Counted from the stretch's first letter, positions 1 through 8,028 are shown. The stretch: DNA of 9,275 nucleotides from Clostridia bacterium (GCA_030595925.1 JAUVLC010000095.1:1-9275); one strand, 5' to 3'. Made by a program: numbers and translations. Notes: generated by a model not told the origin, from the letters alone.

Positions 1-35
1 CGCCCCTACACACCTAACTCGTCACAAATAGTCTT

Positions 36-70
36 AAATCCCCCTAACCCCCTTTTTCAAAGGGGGAAAT
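36..70. repeat. Short G/C-run palindrome, probable dispersed repeat
   Basis: In an otherwise A+T-rich gene-free end, CCCCCTTT (48-55) and AAAGGGGG (59-66) form a perfect 8-bp stem with a 3-nt TTC loop. A further CCCCC run at 40-44 precedes the stem, flanked by AAAT and AAATTA. Elements of this look (C-run, short spacer, CCCCCTTTTTCAAAGGGGG) occur as dispersed intergenic repeats in many environmental bacterial genomes; that is from general knowledge and only one copy is present here. It lies about 60 nt past the stop of the asparagine synthetase-like gene, so it could slow or end transcription, but on the minus strand the stem is followed by TTAGGGGG and not by a T-run, so it is not a standard intrinsic terminator. 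The rest of 1-125 shows no gene. Confidence 0.5.
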
Positions 71-125
71 TACTTTTCATATTCTTTCATCTAATTTTTG
101 ACACTCCCTTTTCTTATTCGATTTA

Positions 126-2030
126 TCAGTTTAAAAAAGACTGATTCCAGAGTTCTAAAATAGTTAACGCCATAATCTGTTTATTATAAACTAAAGGTGA
201 CTCCTGCCTTCTTTTTAAGATATTTTCAATAAAATTATAATTAAAATATCCTCTTTGGTTAATCATCGTTGAAGAAAGGACAGATTCAGCATAATTTTTT
301 GATTTTCCTTTAAAATATCTATCTACCGGAAAATAAAACGGTTTTTTCTTCCTTTTAACTACTTTTTCGGGTAAATAATTTTTCATTGCCTTACGCAAAA
401 AACACTTATTAACCAATCCGTTTATTCTATCTTTATCTCTAAGATTTAAAGAAAATTCGACTAACCGGTGATCAAGAAAAGGAACTCTGCATTCTACTGA
501 ATTAGCCATTGCCATCCGGTCATTTTTAAAAAGAATATTATTGGGTAACCAATTTGCTAAATCCTGAAAGATTAATTCTTGCAAAAAAGTATTATCTTTT
601 TTTCTTTTAAATTTTTTCTCAAAATCTATATTCAGACCTTTTTTGCTCACCTCTATTTCCTCAAACAATTCTTTAGTATATAATTTTTTCTTATCCTCAC
701 TGGTAAACAAACTAAGCAATTCAAAATAAAATCTTTCTCTGTTCTGCCCTCCGCCAAGATAACTTAAAAATCTCCTCTTCCCCTCCTGTCCCAGAGAAGC
801 CGGATAAGGGAAAAAAAAGTCCATCACTCCCAACGGAATCAACTGCATTACTTTATTTATCAAGTTAATTTGAATAAAATCCGGAACGGATTTTTTATAA
901 AGCTCCAGATAATTTAAAACGAAATGATGAATATACCCCCCCAATAATTCATCTGCACCATCACCGGTAAGAATTACCTTTACCCCTGATTGCCTGGCTG
1001 ATTTTGAAAGACAATAAAGAGGAATAAGTATCGCATCACCTAACGGGGCATCTAAAGATTTAACTATTTCCGGTAACAATTGAAAATCTTTTTCTTTAAC
1101 AATTATTTCCTGATGCCGGGTTTTATAAAATAACGAAATTTCCCGTGCCTGTTTCAATTCATCCGGCCCGGATTCAAAACCAATACTAAATGTCTTAACC
1201 GGCTTAATAAAACCGTTCATTAATGATAAAATGGCTGTTGAATCTATTCCCCCGCTTAAATACATACCGACAGGAACGTCGCTAAGCAATCGTTTTCGCA
1301 CCGAATCAACCAGCAATTTATAATATTCCTCTTCCCAAATATGAATACTGCTCTTATTCACCTTTTTCCCTACATCCCAGTATCGATCTATCTTTACCTT
1401 CCCATTTTGATAAATTAAAACACACCCCGGAAGTAATTCAAGAATCCCTTTAAACATCGTTCCGGGACCGGGAACATAACGAAAAGTCAAATAAGCATCC
1501 AGCGATAAAAAATCCATCTCCCTTTTTACCAGAGAACTTCGGAGAATAGCTTTAATTTCGGAAGCAAAAAGAAAACATCCGCTCAAAACAGTATAATATA
1601 AAGGACAAATACCCAATCGATCACGGGCGATAAACAACTTTTTTTTTCTTTCATCCCAAAGAGCAAAAGCAAACTTTCCATTAAAACTATCTACACATTT
1701 CTCCCCTTTTTCTTCATATAAGTGGACAATAACTTCTGAATCAGTGTGAGTATAAAATATATGCCCCTTATCCCTTAATTCATCCCTCAATTCTTTAAAA
1801 TTATAAATAATTCCATTACAAACAAGGCAAATAGATCTATCTTCATTAAATAAAGGTTGATTCCCTCCTTTTAGATCTATTATACCCAGACGGTTATGCC
1901 CTAATCCTATCCGGAATTTCTTATTGTTATATTTACCTTTGCTATCCGGACCCCGGGAACTTAAAGACTCAATCATTTTATCCAGTAAATTATCCTCGTC
2001 TACACCACCAAAGCCGCAAATACCACACAC
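126..2030 (-). CDS. asnB: Asparagine synthetase (glutamine-hydrolysing)-like amidotransferase
   Basis: Two-domain cytoplasmic amidotransferase of 634 residues. The N-terminal class-II glutaminase releases ammonia from glutamine, and the C-terminal ATP-pyrophosphatase domain adenylates and amidates a carboxylate (aspartate in AsnB). Visible motifs: Cys2 as N-terminal nucleophile (MCGICGFGG), RGPD 26-29, GHNRLGIIDL 44-53 with Arg47, NGIIYN 72-77, TDSE 96-99, ARDRLGICPLYY 135-146, the PP-loop SGGIDS 259-264, TGDGADE 355-361, and a C-terminal ECRVPFLDHRLVEF signature. It is longer than E. coli AsnB (554 aa) and close to the size of amidotransferases in exosortase/exopolysaccharide clusters, so the acceptor may be a sugar acid or glycan and not free aspartate. 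The start is GTG at 2030: it alone places Cys at position 2, and a strong Shine-Dalgarno site precedes it. The gene starts 4 nt after the upstream stop, so the two are probably co-transcribed. Oddity: the usual NGEIYN glutamine-binding motif has Ile74 in place of Glu. It ends in TGA and appears complete. Confidence 0.93.
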   Translation of the reverse strand: MCGICGFGGVDEDNLLDKMIESLSSRGPDSKGKYNNKKFRIGLGHNRLGIIDLKGGNQPLFNEDRSICLVCNGIIYNFKELRDELRDKGHIFYTHTDSEVIVHLYEEKGEKCVDSFNGKFAFALWDERKKKLFIARDRLGICPLYYTVLSGCFLFASEIKAILRSSLVKREMDFLSLDAYLTFRYVPGPGTMFKGILELLPGCVLIYQNGKVKIDRYWDVGKKVNKSSIHIWEEEYYKLLVDSVRKRLLSDVPVGMYLSGGIDSTAILSLMNGFIKPVKTFSIGFESGPDELKQAREISLFYKTRHQEIIVKEKDFQLLPEIVKSLDAPLGDAILIPLYCLSKSARQSGVKVILTGDGADELLGGYIHHFVLNYLELYKKSVPDFIQINLINKVMQLIPLGVMDFFFPYPASLGQEGKRRFLSYLGGGQNRERFYFELLSLFTSEDKKKLYTKELFEEIEVSKKGLNIDFEKKFKRKKDNTFLQELIFQDLANWLPNNILFKNDRMAMANSVECRVPFLDHRLVEFSLNLRDKDRINGLVNKCFLRKAMKNYLPEKVVKRKKKPFYFPVDRYFKGKSKNYAESVLSSTMINQRGYFNYNFIENILKRRQESPLVYNKQIMALTILELWNQSFLN

Positions 2031-2034
2031 ATTA

Positions 2035-4311
2035 CTACTCCTCTGTTTGCAAGTTGTCTAATTCCATTGCTGCCTCAATAAAATCAGGTTTGAGTTTCAA
2101 AGCCTTTTCATACATAGACTTTGCTTTTTGTAAATCCCCGGAACCTTTATAAGCCTGAGCAAGATTATAGCAAGCCCCTACATTCCCCGGGGACAAAGCA
2201 ACTAATTTCTCCATTTTTTCTATTGCTCTATCGTAATTCCCGGTACTATACCAAAAACTTCCTACTTTTTGATAAAGAGCTATTGTTTTCTTGTCTAAAG
2301 GATTATCTTTTATTTCATTTTCTAATCGGACAATTTCTAAATATTTCTTAATTTTTTTATTTTTGGGGTCATATTTCAGAATATATTCATATCCTTTGAT
2401 TGCATTATCATATTCCTCCGTAGTAAAAAAAAGATTAGCTAAGTCCAGAGAAAATCTCATATTAGCAGGATAAAAATCAATCGCATACTTGAGTTTCTGT
2501 CTTGCTTCTTCATTCTGTCCATTTTCCGCAAGAAAACCTCCTAATATATTATAAATAAACGGATTATGAGGATGCATTTCATCTATTTTTCGATAAAGGT
2601 CTATAGCGTCACTTATTGCCCCCTGGGCAGAGTAAGCCAGGGCAAGGTCTATATACGCTATAAAATAATGAGGATTTAAATCTATTGCCCTTTTATAACT
2701 TTCTATTGCTTTATCCCATGCCCTATAACTAAAATATGCCCAACCTAAATTAGTAAATGCCTCACTACTATTAGGCTTAAGTTCCGTTAATCTTTCCCCC
2801 GGATCAGTAGCATCTACATATCTTTTGTTTTTCATAAAAAAATTAAATTTTTGTTCATGCATGGGAATAAAAGTACGATTAATTTCAAAATCATACCCAA
2901 AAGTATCATCATAATTTATAACTCCAGCTAAAATAACAAAAATTATAACCGGTGAAAAAAGCAAATCCCACCTTTTCTCTTTTATTTGCATATAACAAAA
3001 ATAAAGAGTATACGCTCCGAATATTATAAAAAACGGTACTAACGGTAATCTATAGCGGGAAGCAGTATGAAAAATCAACATCGAAACAATGTAACTAAAC
3101 ATAAAAAAATAAATGATCTTAAATTTATTTCGTTGCTTAAAGGTCAAAAAAATTCCTACTAAACCCAGGGGGCAAATAATTCCATAATTAAATATAAATA
3201 TTCGTAGCAGAGAAGATATTTGTTTCATTTCCAAAAAAGGAATATCCCCATCCTGAACCTCAAAATTGTTAAAAATGATAATTCCCTTTTTTATTTCCAG
3301 AGTAAACCACCAGAAAGGATCTTTTAATATATTTTTTAGTCCTTGTTTAAACCAAAACCCGGAGGCATAAGACGGTTTAACTTTTTTTCCCAGTAAAAGT
3401 TCAGCTACGGCCCTGTCCCGCTGATGCTCATTCATTTCAGCCGAAATTTGTATTTTACGCATAAATAATTCCGCAGGATTAATCAAATATTTATACTTAT
3501 CCTGATTAGTTATAAATACACCCTGGCTGGAAGGATTATTGCCTCCATAAAAATTTGCCCCTCCGCTATCGGTTATTAATACTAAATCATCAGCTATAAT
3601 ATAATTTCTAATGGTTATCGGCATAATTACCATTGATAAAGCAAGACAAACATACCCAAGAGCCCTAAACCGTTCTTTTTTAGATATTCCATTCAAAGAA
3701 TATATCCAAAACAAAACAAAAGGCACAAAAAGTAAAACATTCGGACGGGTAATCCCGGATAAACCCAAAAATAACCCGGAGAGAACCCAAAACCTTGGAA
3801 TCGGTTTTTCTTTTGCTTTAAGAAGAAATAAAAACACCCAACTATTAAAAAATAAAATTAAAAACTCCGGCATTAAAATCCCTTCAAAAAACACAAACAT
3901 ACCATAATAAGCAGCTATTACAAAGGCTATGAGCCCTACCCATTTATTAAATAATTTTTTTCCAATAAAATAAATTAAAACACAATTCAAAGACCCGATT
4001 ATCCATTGAATTACTTTAATCAGTGAAAAATTACCCTGGAAAAGTTTAGAAACCATTGCTAAAAAATAAGTATATCCGGGACTCATTTCGAAAGGAGTTT
4101 TATAATTACCTAGAAAAATATTTCCATTGATAATATCCTGTGCTAAATCATTAAAAACCCTTCCATCATAACATAAATCCGTAAAATCAGGCGAATGCCC
4201 AACACTAACAAAATACAAAAGCCGAACTGTTAAGGCAAAAAGAAATAGGATACTGATAACATACTTTTCTTTGGATAAAACTTTACTAAGTAAAATCTTG
4301 AATTTTTCCAT
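2035..4311 (-). CDS. ArnT/PMT-like GT-C glycosyltransferase with C-terminal TPR repeats
   Basis: Integral membrane glycosyltransferase of the GT39/GT83 (PMT_2, ArnT-like) type, 758 residues from the chosen start. A short basic N-terminus and first membrane helix (about 17-37) are followed by the extracytoplasmic catalytic-loop pattern: PDF 41-43, YDG 48-50, LA..I..G 56-63 and SPGYTYFLA 77-85. About ten more hydrophobic helices follow, with the family-typical GITRPNVLLF and SRYRLPLVPF segments. From about residue 514 to the end are six or seven TPR units (for example NLGWAYF, AIESYKRAIDLNP, CYNLAQAYKGSG), probably extracytoplasmic and used for acceptor or partner binding. Such enzymes transfer sugar from polyprenyl phosphate; donor and acceptor cannot be told from sequence. 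ATG 4311 is preferred: it follows a G-rich site and gives the family's usual short N-terminus. A TTG at 4410 would add 33 polar residues and overlap the previous gene by 13 nt. The asnB-like gene follows by 4 nt. Confidence 0.88.
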   Translation of the reverse strand: MEKFKILLSKVLSKEKYVISILFLFALTVRLLYFVSVGHSPDFTDLCYDGRVFNDLAQDIINGNIFLGNYKTPFEMSPGYTYFLAMVSKLFQGNFSLIKVIQWIIGSLNCVLIYFIGKKLFNKWVGLIAFVIAAYYGMFVFFEGILMPEFLILFFNSWVFLFLLKAKEKPIPRFWVLSGLFLGLSGITRPNVLLFVPFVLFWIYSLNGISKKERFRALGYVCLALSMVIMPITIRNYIIADDLVLITDSGGANFYGGNNPSSQGVFITNQDKYKYLINPAELFMRKIQISAEMNEHQRDRAVAELLLGKKVKPSYASGFWFKQGLKNILKDPFWWFTLEIKKGIIIFNNFEVQDGDIPFLEMKQISSLLRIFIFNYGIICPLGLVGIFLTFKQRNKFKIIYFFMFSYIVSMLIFHTASRYRLPLVPFFIIFGAYTLYFCYMQIKEKRWDLLFSPVIIFVILAGVINYDDTFGYDFEINRTFIPMHEQKFNFFMKNKRYVDATDPGERLTELKPNSSEAFTNLGWAYFSYRAWDKAIESYKRAIDLNPHYFIAYIDLALAYSAQGAISDAIDLYRKIDEMHPHNPFIYNILGGFLAENGQNEEARQKLKYAIDFYPANMRFSLDLANLFFTTEEYDNAIKGYEYILKYDPKNKKIKKYLEIVRLENEIKDNPLDKKTIALYQKVGSFWYSTGNYDRAIEKMEKLVALSPGNVGACYNLAQAYKGSGDLQKAKSMYEKALKLKPDFIEAAMELDNLQTEE
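2038..2044 (-). promoter_or_regulatory. Ribosome binding site for the asnB-like gene
   Basis: On the minus strand AGAGGAG occupies 2044-2038, 7 nt before the GTG at 2030, which is ideal spacing. It lies inside the last codons of the upstream glycosyltransferase gene, whose TAG stop is 2037-2035, so translation of the two genes is likely coupled. An ATG at 2032-2030 overlaps the GTG but is in another frame and would give MCVVF, not the required MCGI, so the site decides for GTG. Confidence 0.75.
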
Positions 4312-4314
4312 CTT

Positions 4315-4321
4315 CCCCCCT
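4315..4321 (-). promoter_or_regulatory. Candidate ribosome binding site for the GT-C/TPR gene
   Basis: Minus-strand AGGGGGG at 4321-4315 sits 3 nt before ATG 4311. The spacing is short and the match to AGGAGG only partial, but this is the only purine/G-rich tract in an A+T-rich 86-nt spacer (4312-4397), and it supports ATG 4311 over the TTG at 4410. No convincing -35/-10 pair was found in the spacer. Confidence 0.4.
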
Positions 4322-4397
4322 ATATATAGATAAAACATTAATTTTTTAATTACTAAACTATTAGAATTTTTATCTGTTTTTTTTTGCCGATTCCAAG

Positions 4398-7300
4398 CTA
4401 ATTCATCCAACCTAACTTTCGTGCTTCTTTAAAATGTTTTTTTGCCTTTCTTTTTTGTCCTTTCACCTGATAGGCTAATCCTACAATATAATGGGCTTCT
4501 CCGTCAAGGGTGTTCATTTTTATTTTTTCCAACCAGTCTTTTTTTATTTTTTTATCATTAATAATGGACCGTAACGGAGAATATAAATTGGCATAATCAG
4601 GTTCTATTTTCAATATCTCTTTAAATTGTTCAACAGCTCTTTCTGTGTTTTTTTTAATTATGAACAAATTGGCTAAATTTAACCGTGCTGTTATCAATCC
4701 AGGATTAATTACAATTGCTTTTTTAAAACACAGTATGGCCGAATCAATATCAAACCCATTACCAAAACGGACATTTTTTTCATTATGCTCATAATAAATC
4801 CCTAACAGAGTATATAACCAGGCAGTTGCTTCTTTTTCACCATTTAAGGCAATCCCTTTTTTATAGGCCTGTAATTCTTTCCTATATTGTTTCCTTTGTC
4901 TATATACCCTACCTAGTAAACAATACTTCCATCCCGAATCCATAACATCCTCCTCCAGATACACCCTCAAAAAATGAGGATCCGTTTCTTTCAGTATTCC
5001 ATAAATAAGTTTGTCTAAATCACCAGCAAGGGATTGTTTAATTTCATTTTTATATTCTAGTATTTTTTCTTTACGTTCTCCCTTCTCCATAGGCCTATAC
5101 ATATAATTCAGGTAAGCCATAAAATCAAAAGGCTTCTCTTTTATCAATTCTCTATATGCCTTTAAACTTTTCTTCGGCTTTCGATAAGAAACTCTTAAGC
5201 TTGATTCCAAAGCGGACACATCTATTTCATCCGGATGCCAGCTAATATGCCGAATTAAATCCTGTTCAAAATCTTCTATATTTATTTCTTTTTGAATCTG
5301 CATGAGTTGATAATGATACAAACTAATAGCCAATCTTTCACAAAAAGACGAAGATTTCTTCTTTATTTCCTTTAAACCCTTGATAATTCCCTTTTGAAGT
5401 GAAAAAAAATATTCACTATTCTCAACTATTCGTTTTTTGCAATTCTCTCTTAAAACATTAAGCGTGTACCACCCAGTCTTAGAAGAAACAACTTTTATAT
5501 TTTCCTGTTTAGCAATCGTCCAACGTTTCCTTAATTCTTTAAATAAATTTTCCTTTAATAAATAATGCATTTCCAGTTTAGCTAAAACGCTTTCCGAATA
5601 TTTATTACTTCCATTCCAATTTAAAAAAACATTATCTCCTCTTTTATTTATCATTTTTTTATAGAATTTTTTAAAAATAGTTTGTATCTGCTTTTTCCGT
5701 GTAATCAATATTTCATACCGGGAACAACTATATGTCCCATAAACATAAAAAACCGGCTTAAATATTTCTGCTATTACATTGTTATCTATATTTTGAATGT
5801 AACCTATCAATCCTGAACCTTCTTTAAAATTAACATTAATCTCTTTACAAATGTATGCCTCCCAAAAAAAATAATAATAACTAAAATTTACCGGATCATT
5901 CTGAAGAGACAGGTTAACATTCAATGTTGGAACATTTAATGCATTAAATGCCGAATCTTTGTCAATAGCGACAATCTCTCCCTTTTTAGTAACAAGAAAA
6001 TTATCTTTTGTACTATCATGGTTAAGAATAAACCAATCAAAAATGTGCTGTTTCTGAATATAATCCCTTTGGTGCGAAACTAATTTTTTCGTTGGTATAT
6101 CACAAAAAGAGCTCATATCCGGTAAAAATTTTTGAACAGACCCAAATCTTAATTTTCCGTTAATCGGTAAACAACAATAATGTACTTCCGGCAAATTAAT
6201 TCCACAAATTAGTGCCCAAAAATATACCGCTTCCTGAATTCGGGCAACATCCAAAGCAAATGAAGGATATGTTTCAAACAACCATTTCTTTCCCAAATTA
6301 TCTTCAAGTAAATATTTTTCTATCTCCCCTTGCAAATATGGTTGATTTTTTACTAATCGAAAATTCATTTTCTTTAATATCCGGTCGTTTAACATTTTGA
6401 TTTTTTTATAAAAATAAATATTTTCTTCCATTCCGTGCTTTTCATTTTTCTCTTTATAAAAATCAAGACATTCTCGAGCTCTAAAACACTGCGGCTTCAA
6501 TTCTAAAGCATACTTATACGCTTTTATTGCTTCCGCTTCCATTCCCTGTATACGGTATAAATCTCCAATACGTTCGTAACCACCAACCGACCGGGGATTT
6601 AATTCCAATACCTTGTTATACTCCTGCATCGCCTGATTATATTCGCCTTTTAACACATATATATTTCCTAAAATAAGTCTCGTTAAAATACAGCGAGGAT
6701 TCAATTGCAAAGCTTTTTTGCATTCTCTACAGGCTTCATCATATTTACTTTCTTGCTTATATACATACGCTAATTGATTATAAGCCTGAAAATTATTTGG
6801 ATGCATTTTAACTGTTTTGCTCCACAAAGTAAAATCATCCCTCCAATCATTATTTCGTCTTACTGTTGCCCAACTATAAAAACCTAACACAAAAATCAAT
6901 ACTACCATTACTATTTTTTTAGTTTTTATCCATTTATCTATCCCTGCTGCTAAAAACATGCAAAATCCTACCAGCGGAATATACAAATATCTCTCATTAA
7001 ACAAATAAATAAAAGGTGTTATAATTAATATTGGCAATAAATTCAAAAAAACCCAGAGCAAACCCCAAAGATTTTTTTTAGAATACTTCTGAATTAAAAA
7101 ACTAAATATTCCGGCAACAAGCAGAATATCAGTTAAAATAAAACCCACCATCTTAAATGAAGGTTCCGGAACATATGTAAGCGGAAATGCACATAAATTA
7201 ATAGGGAAAAGAAGTAATTCCACAAAAGAAACAAATTTCACTATTATTTGCAATAATCCTAAGAATAAAAAGCCTTTCCCTGCCGGGTCAGAAAAAAACA

Positions 7301-8027
7301 CATTTTGCATATCCTGTAAAATAAAAAATCTAATTGCTAAATAAAAAAAAGTTACTGCAATATAACCCAAATAAAAAAAAGCCCTTTTTCTCATATCTCT
7401 TTCCGAATCAAAACAATAATCATAAGCCAAAATAATCAAAGGCAAACTAATTGCTACTTCCTTGGACAGGAGAGCTAATAAATAAAATAAATTTGAAATA
7501 CACCATAAAAATATTATATTTTTTCGGGACTTTTCCCTGCCTTGACTTTTTATGTATAAATAAAAAGATAATAAAAGAAATAAACAGGCCAACAAATTTT
7601 CATTAAAACTAATTACACAAACCGCCTCAGTAGCAATAGGATGGGAAACAAAAAACAAACCAGCCAGGAAAGAAATCCGTCTTTTTTGAAAAAGAAGAAA
7701 AGTGATTAAATAAACTAACACGGCATTTAATAAATGATTAAGCAAACTTGATAAATGATAACCAAAAGGATTCAATCCCCACAAACCATAATTAATAAAA
7801 TAAGAAAGGGTAGTTAAGGGACGCCAACTTAGCGAAAATTGTTCCCTGGAAAGCTTAAAATAATCTTTAGTAAAGAGTTTGTCAATACTACCCCAATCTT
7901 TTATAAAATCATTTTGCACTATATGGAGCCAATCATCCCAAACAAAGGAGTTATCCAAGGAGTTTGCATAAAGAATAAACCCAAAAATAATAATTATAAA
8001 GATAAATAAAAAATCTTTTTTTTTCAT
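4398..8027 (-). CDS. TMTC-like GT-C transferase fused to TPRs, a kinase-like domain and further TPRs
   Basis: A 1209-residue multidomain protein. Residues 1-400 are a TMTC-like GT-C membrane module with about 11 hydrophobic helices: FVWDDW 28-33 with the paired Asp31-Asp32, SWRPLTTLSYF 67-77, NPFGYHL 86-92, FVSHPIATEAV near 130, LLSKEVAISLPLII near 185-198, and NERYLYIPLVGF near 342-353. Eukaryotic TMTC proteins are O-mannosyltransferases with TPRs. Residues about 411-530 hold three TPRs. About 545-790 resembles the protein-kinase-like fold (HipA/PI3-4K or CotH type): Lys580/Lys581, Glu599, GSVQKF 629-634, FDWFILNHDSTKDN 663-676 with candidate catalytic Asp671 and Asn676, and metal-type Asp689 in AIDKDSAF. 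About 790-940 is helical and unrecognised; 940-1209 holds further TPR-like repeats. ATG 8027 starts 2 nt after the stop of the preceding paralogue (TAG-A-ATG), implying translational coupling. The membrane module is firm, the kinase call moderate, the substrate unknown. Confidence 0.85.
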   Translation of the reverse strand: MKKKDFLFIFIIIIFGFILYANSLDNSFVWDDWLHIVQNDFIKDWGSIDKLFTKDYFKLSREQFSLSWRPLTTLSYFINYGLWGLNPFGYHLSSLLNHLLNAVLVYLITFLLFQKRRISFLAGLFFVSHPIATEAVCVISFNENLLACLFLLLSFYLYIKSQGREKSRKNIIFLWCISNLFYLLALLSKEVAISLPLIILAYDYCFDSERDMRKRAFFYLGYIAVTFFYLAIRFFILQDMQNVFFSDPAGKGFLFLGLLQIIVKFVSFVELLLFPINLCAFPLTYVPEPSFKMVGFILTDILLVAGIFSFLIQKYSKKNLWGLLWVFLNLLPILIITPFIYLFNERYLYIPLVGFCMFLAAGIDKWIKTKKIVMVVLIFVLGFYSWATVRRNNDWRDDFTLWSKTVKMHPNNFQAYNQLAYVYKQESKYDEACRECKKALQLNPRCILTRLILGNIYVLKGEYNQAMQEYNKVLELNPRSVGGYERIGDLYRIQGMEAEAIKAYKYALELKPQCFRARECLDFYKEKNEKHGMEENIYFYKKIKMLNDRILKKMNFRLVKNQPYLQGEIEKYLLEDNLGKKWLFETYPSFALDVARIQEAVYFWALICGINLPEVHYCCLPINGKLRFGSVQKFLPDMSSFCDIPTKKLVSHQRDYIQKQHIFDWFILNHDSTKDNFLVTKKGEIVAIDKDSAFNALNVPTLNVNLSLQNDPVNFSYYYFFWEAYICKEINVNFKEGSGLIGYIQNIDNNVIAEIFKPVFYVYGTYSCSRYEILITRKKQIQTIFKKFYKKMINKRGDNVFLNWNGSNKYSESVLAKLEMHYLLKENLFKELRKRWTIAKQENIKVVSSKTGWYTLNVLRENCKKRIVENSEYFFSLQKGIIKGLKEIKKKSSSFCERLAISLYHYQLMQIQKEINIEDFEQDLIRHISWHPDEIDVSALESSLRVSYRKPKKSLKAYRELIKEKPFDFMAYLNYMYRPMEKGERKEKILEYKNEIKQSLAGDLDKLIYGILKETDPHFLRVYLEEDVMDSGWKYCLLGRVYRQRKQYRKELQAYKKGIALNGEKEATAWLYTLLGIYYEHNEKNVRFGNGFDIDSAILCFKKAIVINPGLITARLNLANLFIIKKNTERAVEQFKEILKIEPDYANLYSPLRSIINDKKIKKDWLEKIKMNTLDGEAHYIVGLAYQVKGQKRKAKKHFKEARKLGWMN
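6501..6640 (-). repeat. TPR-coding block shared with the neighbouring paralogue, copy A
   Basis: Aligns without gaps at an offset of 1600 to 8101-8240, with 23 differences in 140 bases by hand count (about 84% identity). It encodes the last two TPRs before the kinase-like domain, with shared strings such as GDLYRIQGME/GDLYQIQGME and AIKAYKYAL. The offset change from 1717 to 1600 (117 nt, 39 codons) reflects mainly the extra TPR in the other gene. Confidence 0.8.
7411..7558 (-). repeat. Near-identical paralogue block, copy A
   Basis: Aligned without gaps at an offset of 1717 to 9128-9275; I count 7 differences in 148 bases, and 7480-7558 is identical over 79 bases to the end of the window. 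It encodes residues about 157-206 of the fusion protein, ending in AYDYCF. Identity includes third codon positions, so it reflects recent shared DNA and not only protein-level constraint. Left of 7411 the two genes diverge sharply. Confidence 0.9.
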
Positions 8028-8028
8028 T

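Noticed and set aside
48-66. Intrinsic terminator for the operon
   Set aside because: The stem is followed on the minus strand by TTAGGGGG, with no T-run, so a repeat is the safer call.
98-113. TTTTTGACACTCCCTT as a possible insertion-sequence terminal repeat
   Set aside because: The string recalls some IS ends, but there is no partner inverted repeat, target duplication or transposase in the window.
2121-2473. Two overlapping plus-strand open frames of 60 and 76 codons
   Set aside because: They lie opposite the TPR-coding part of the GT-C gene, have no recognisable domain and no ribosome binding site; they are antisense shadows.
3611-3907. Plus-strand open frame of 98 codons
   Set aside because: Antisense to membrane helices of the GT-C gene, low complexity and without family features.
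6212-6400. Plus-strand open frame of 62 codons
   Set aside because: Antisense to the start of the kinase-like region; no supporting signal.
8016-8024. A9 tract right after the ATG of the fusion gene as a phase-variation switch
   Set aside because: Nine-base A/T runs are expected in DNA this A+T-rich and no length variation can be seen from one sequence.
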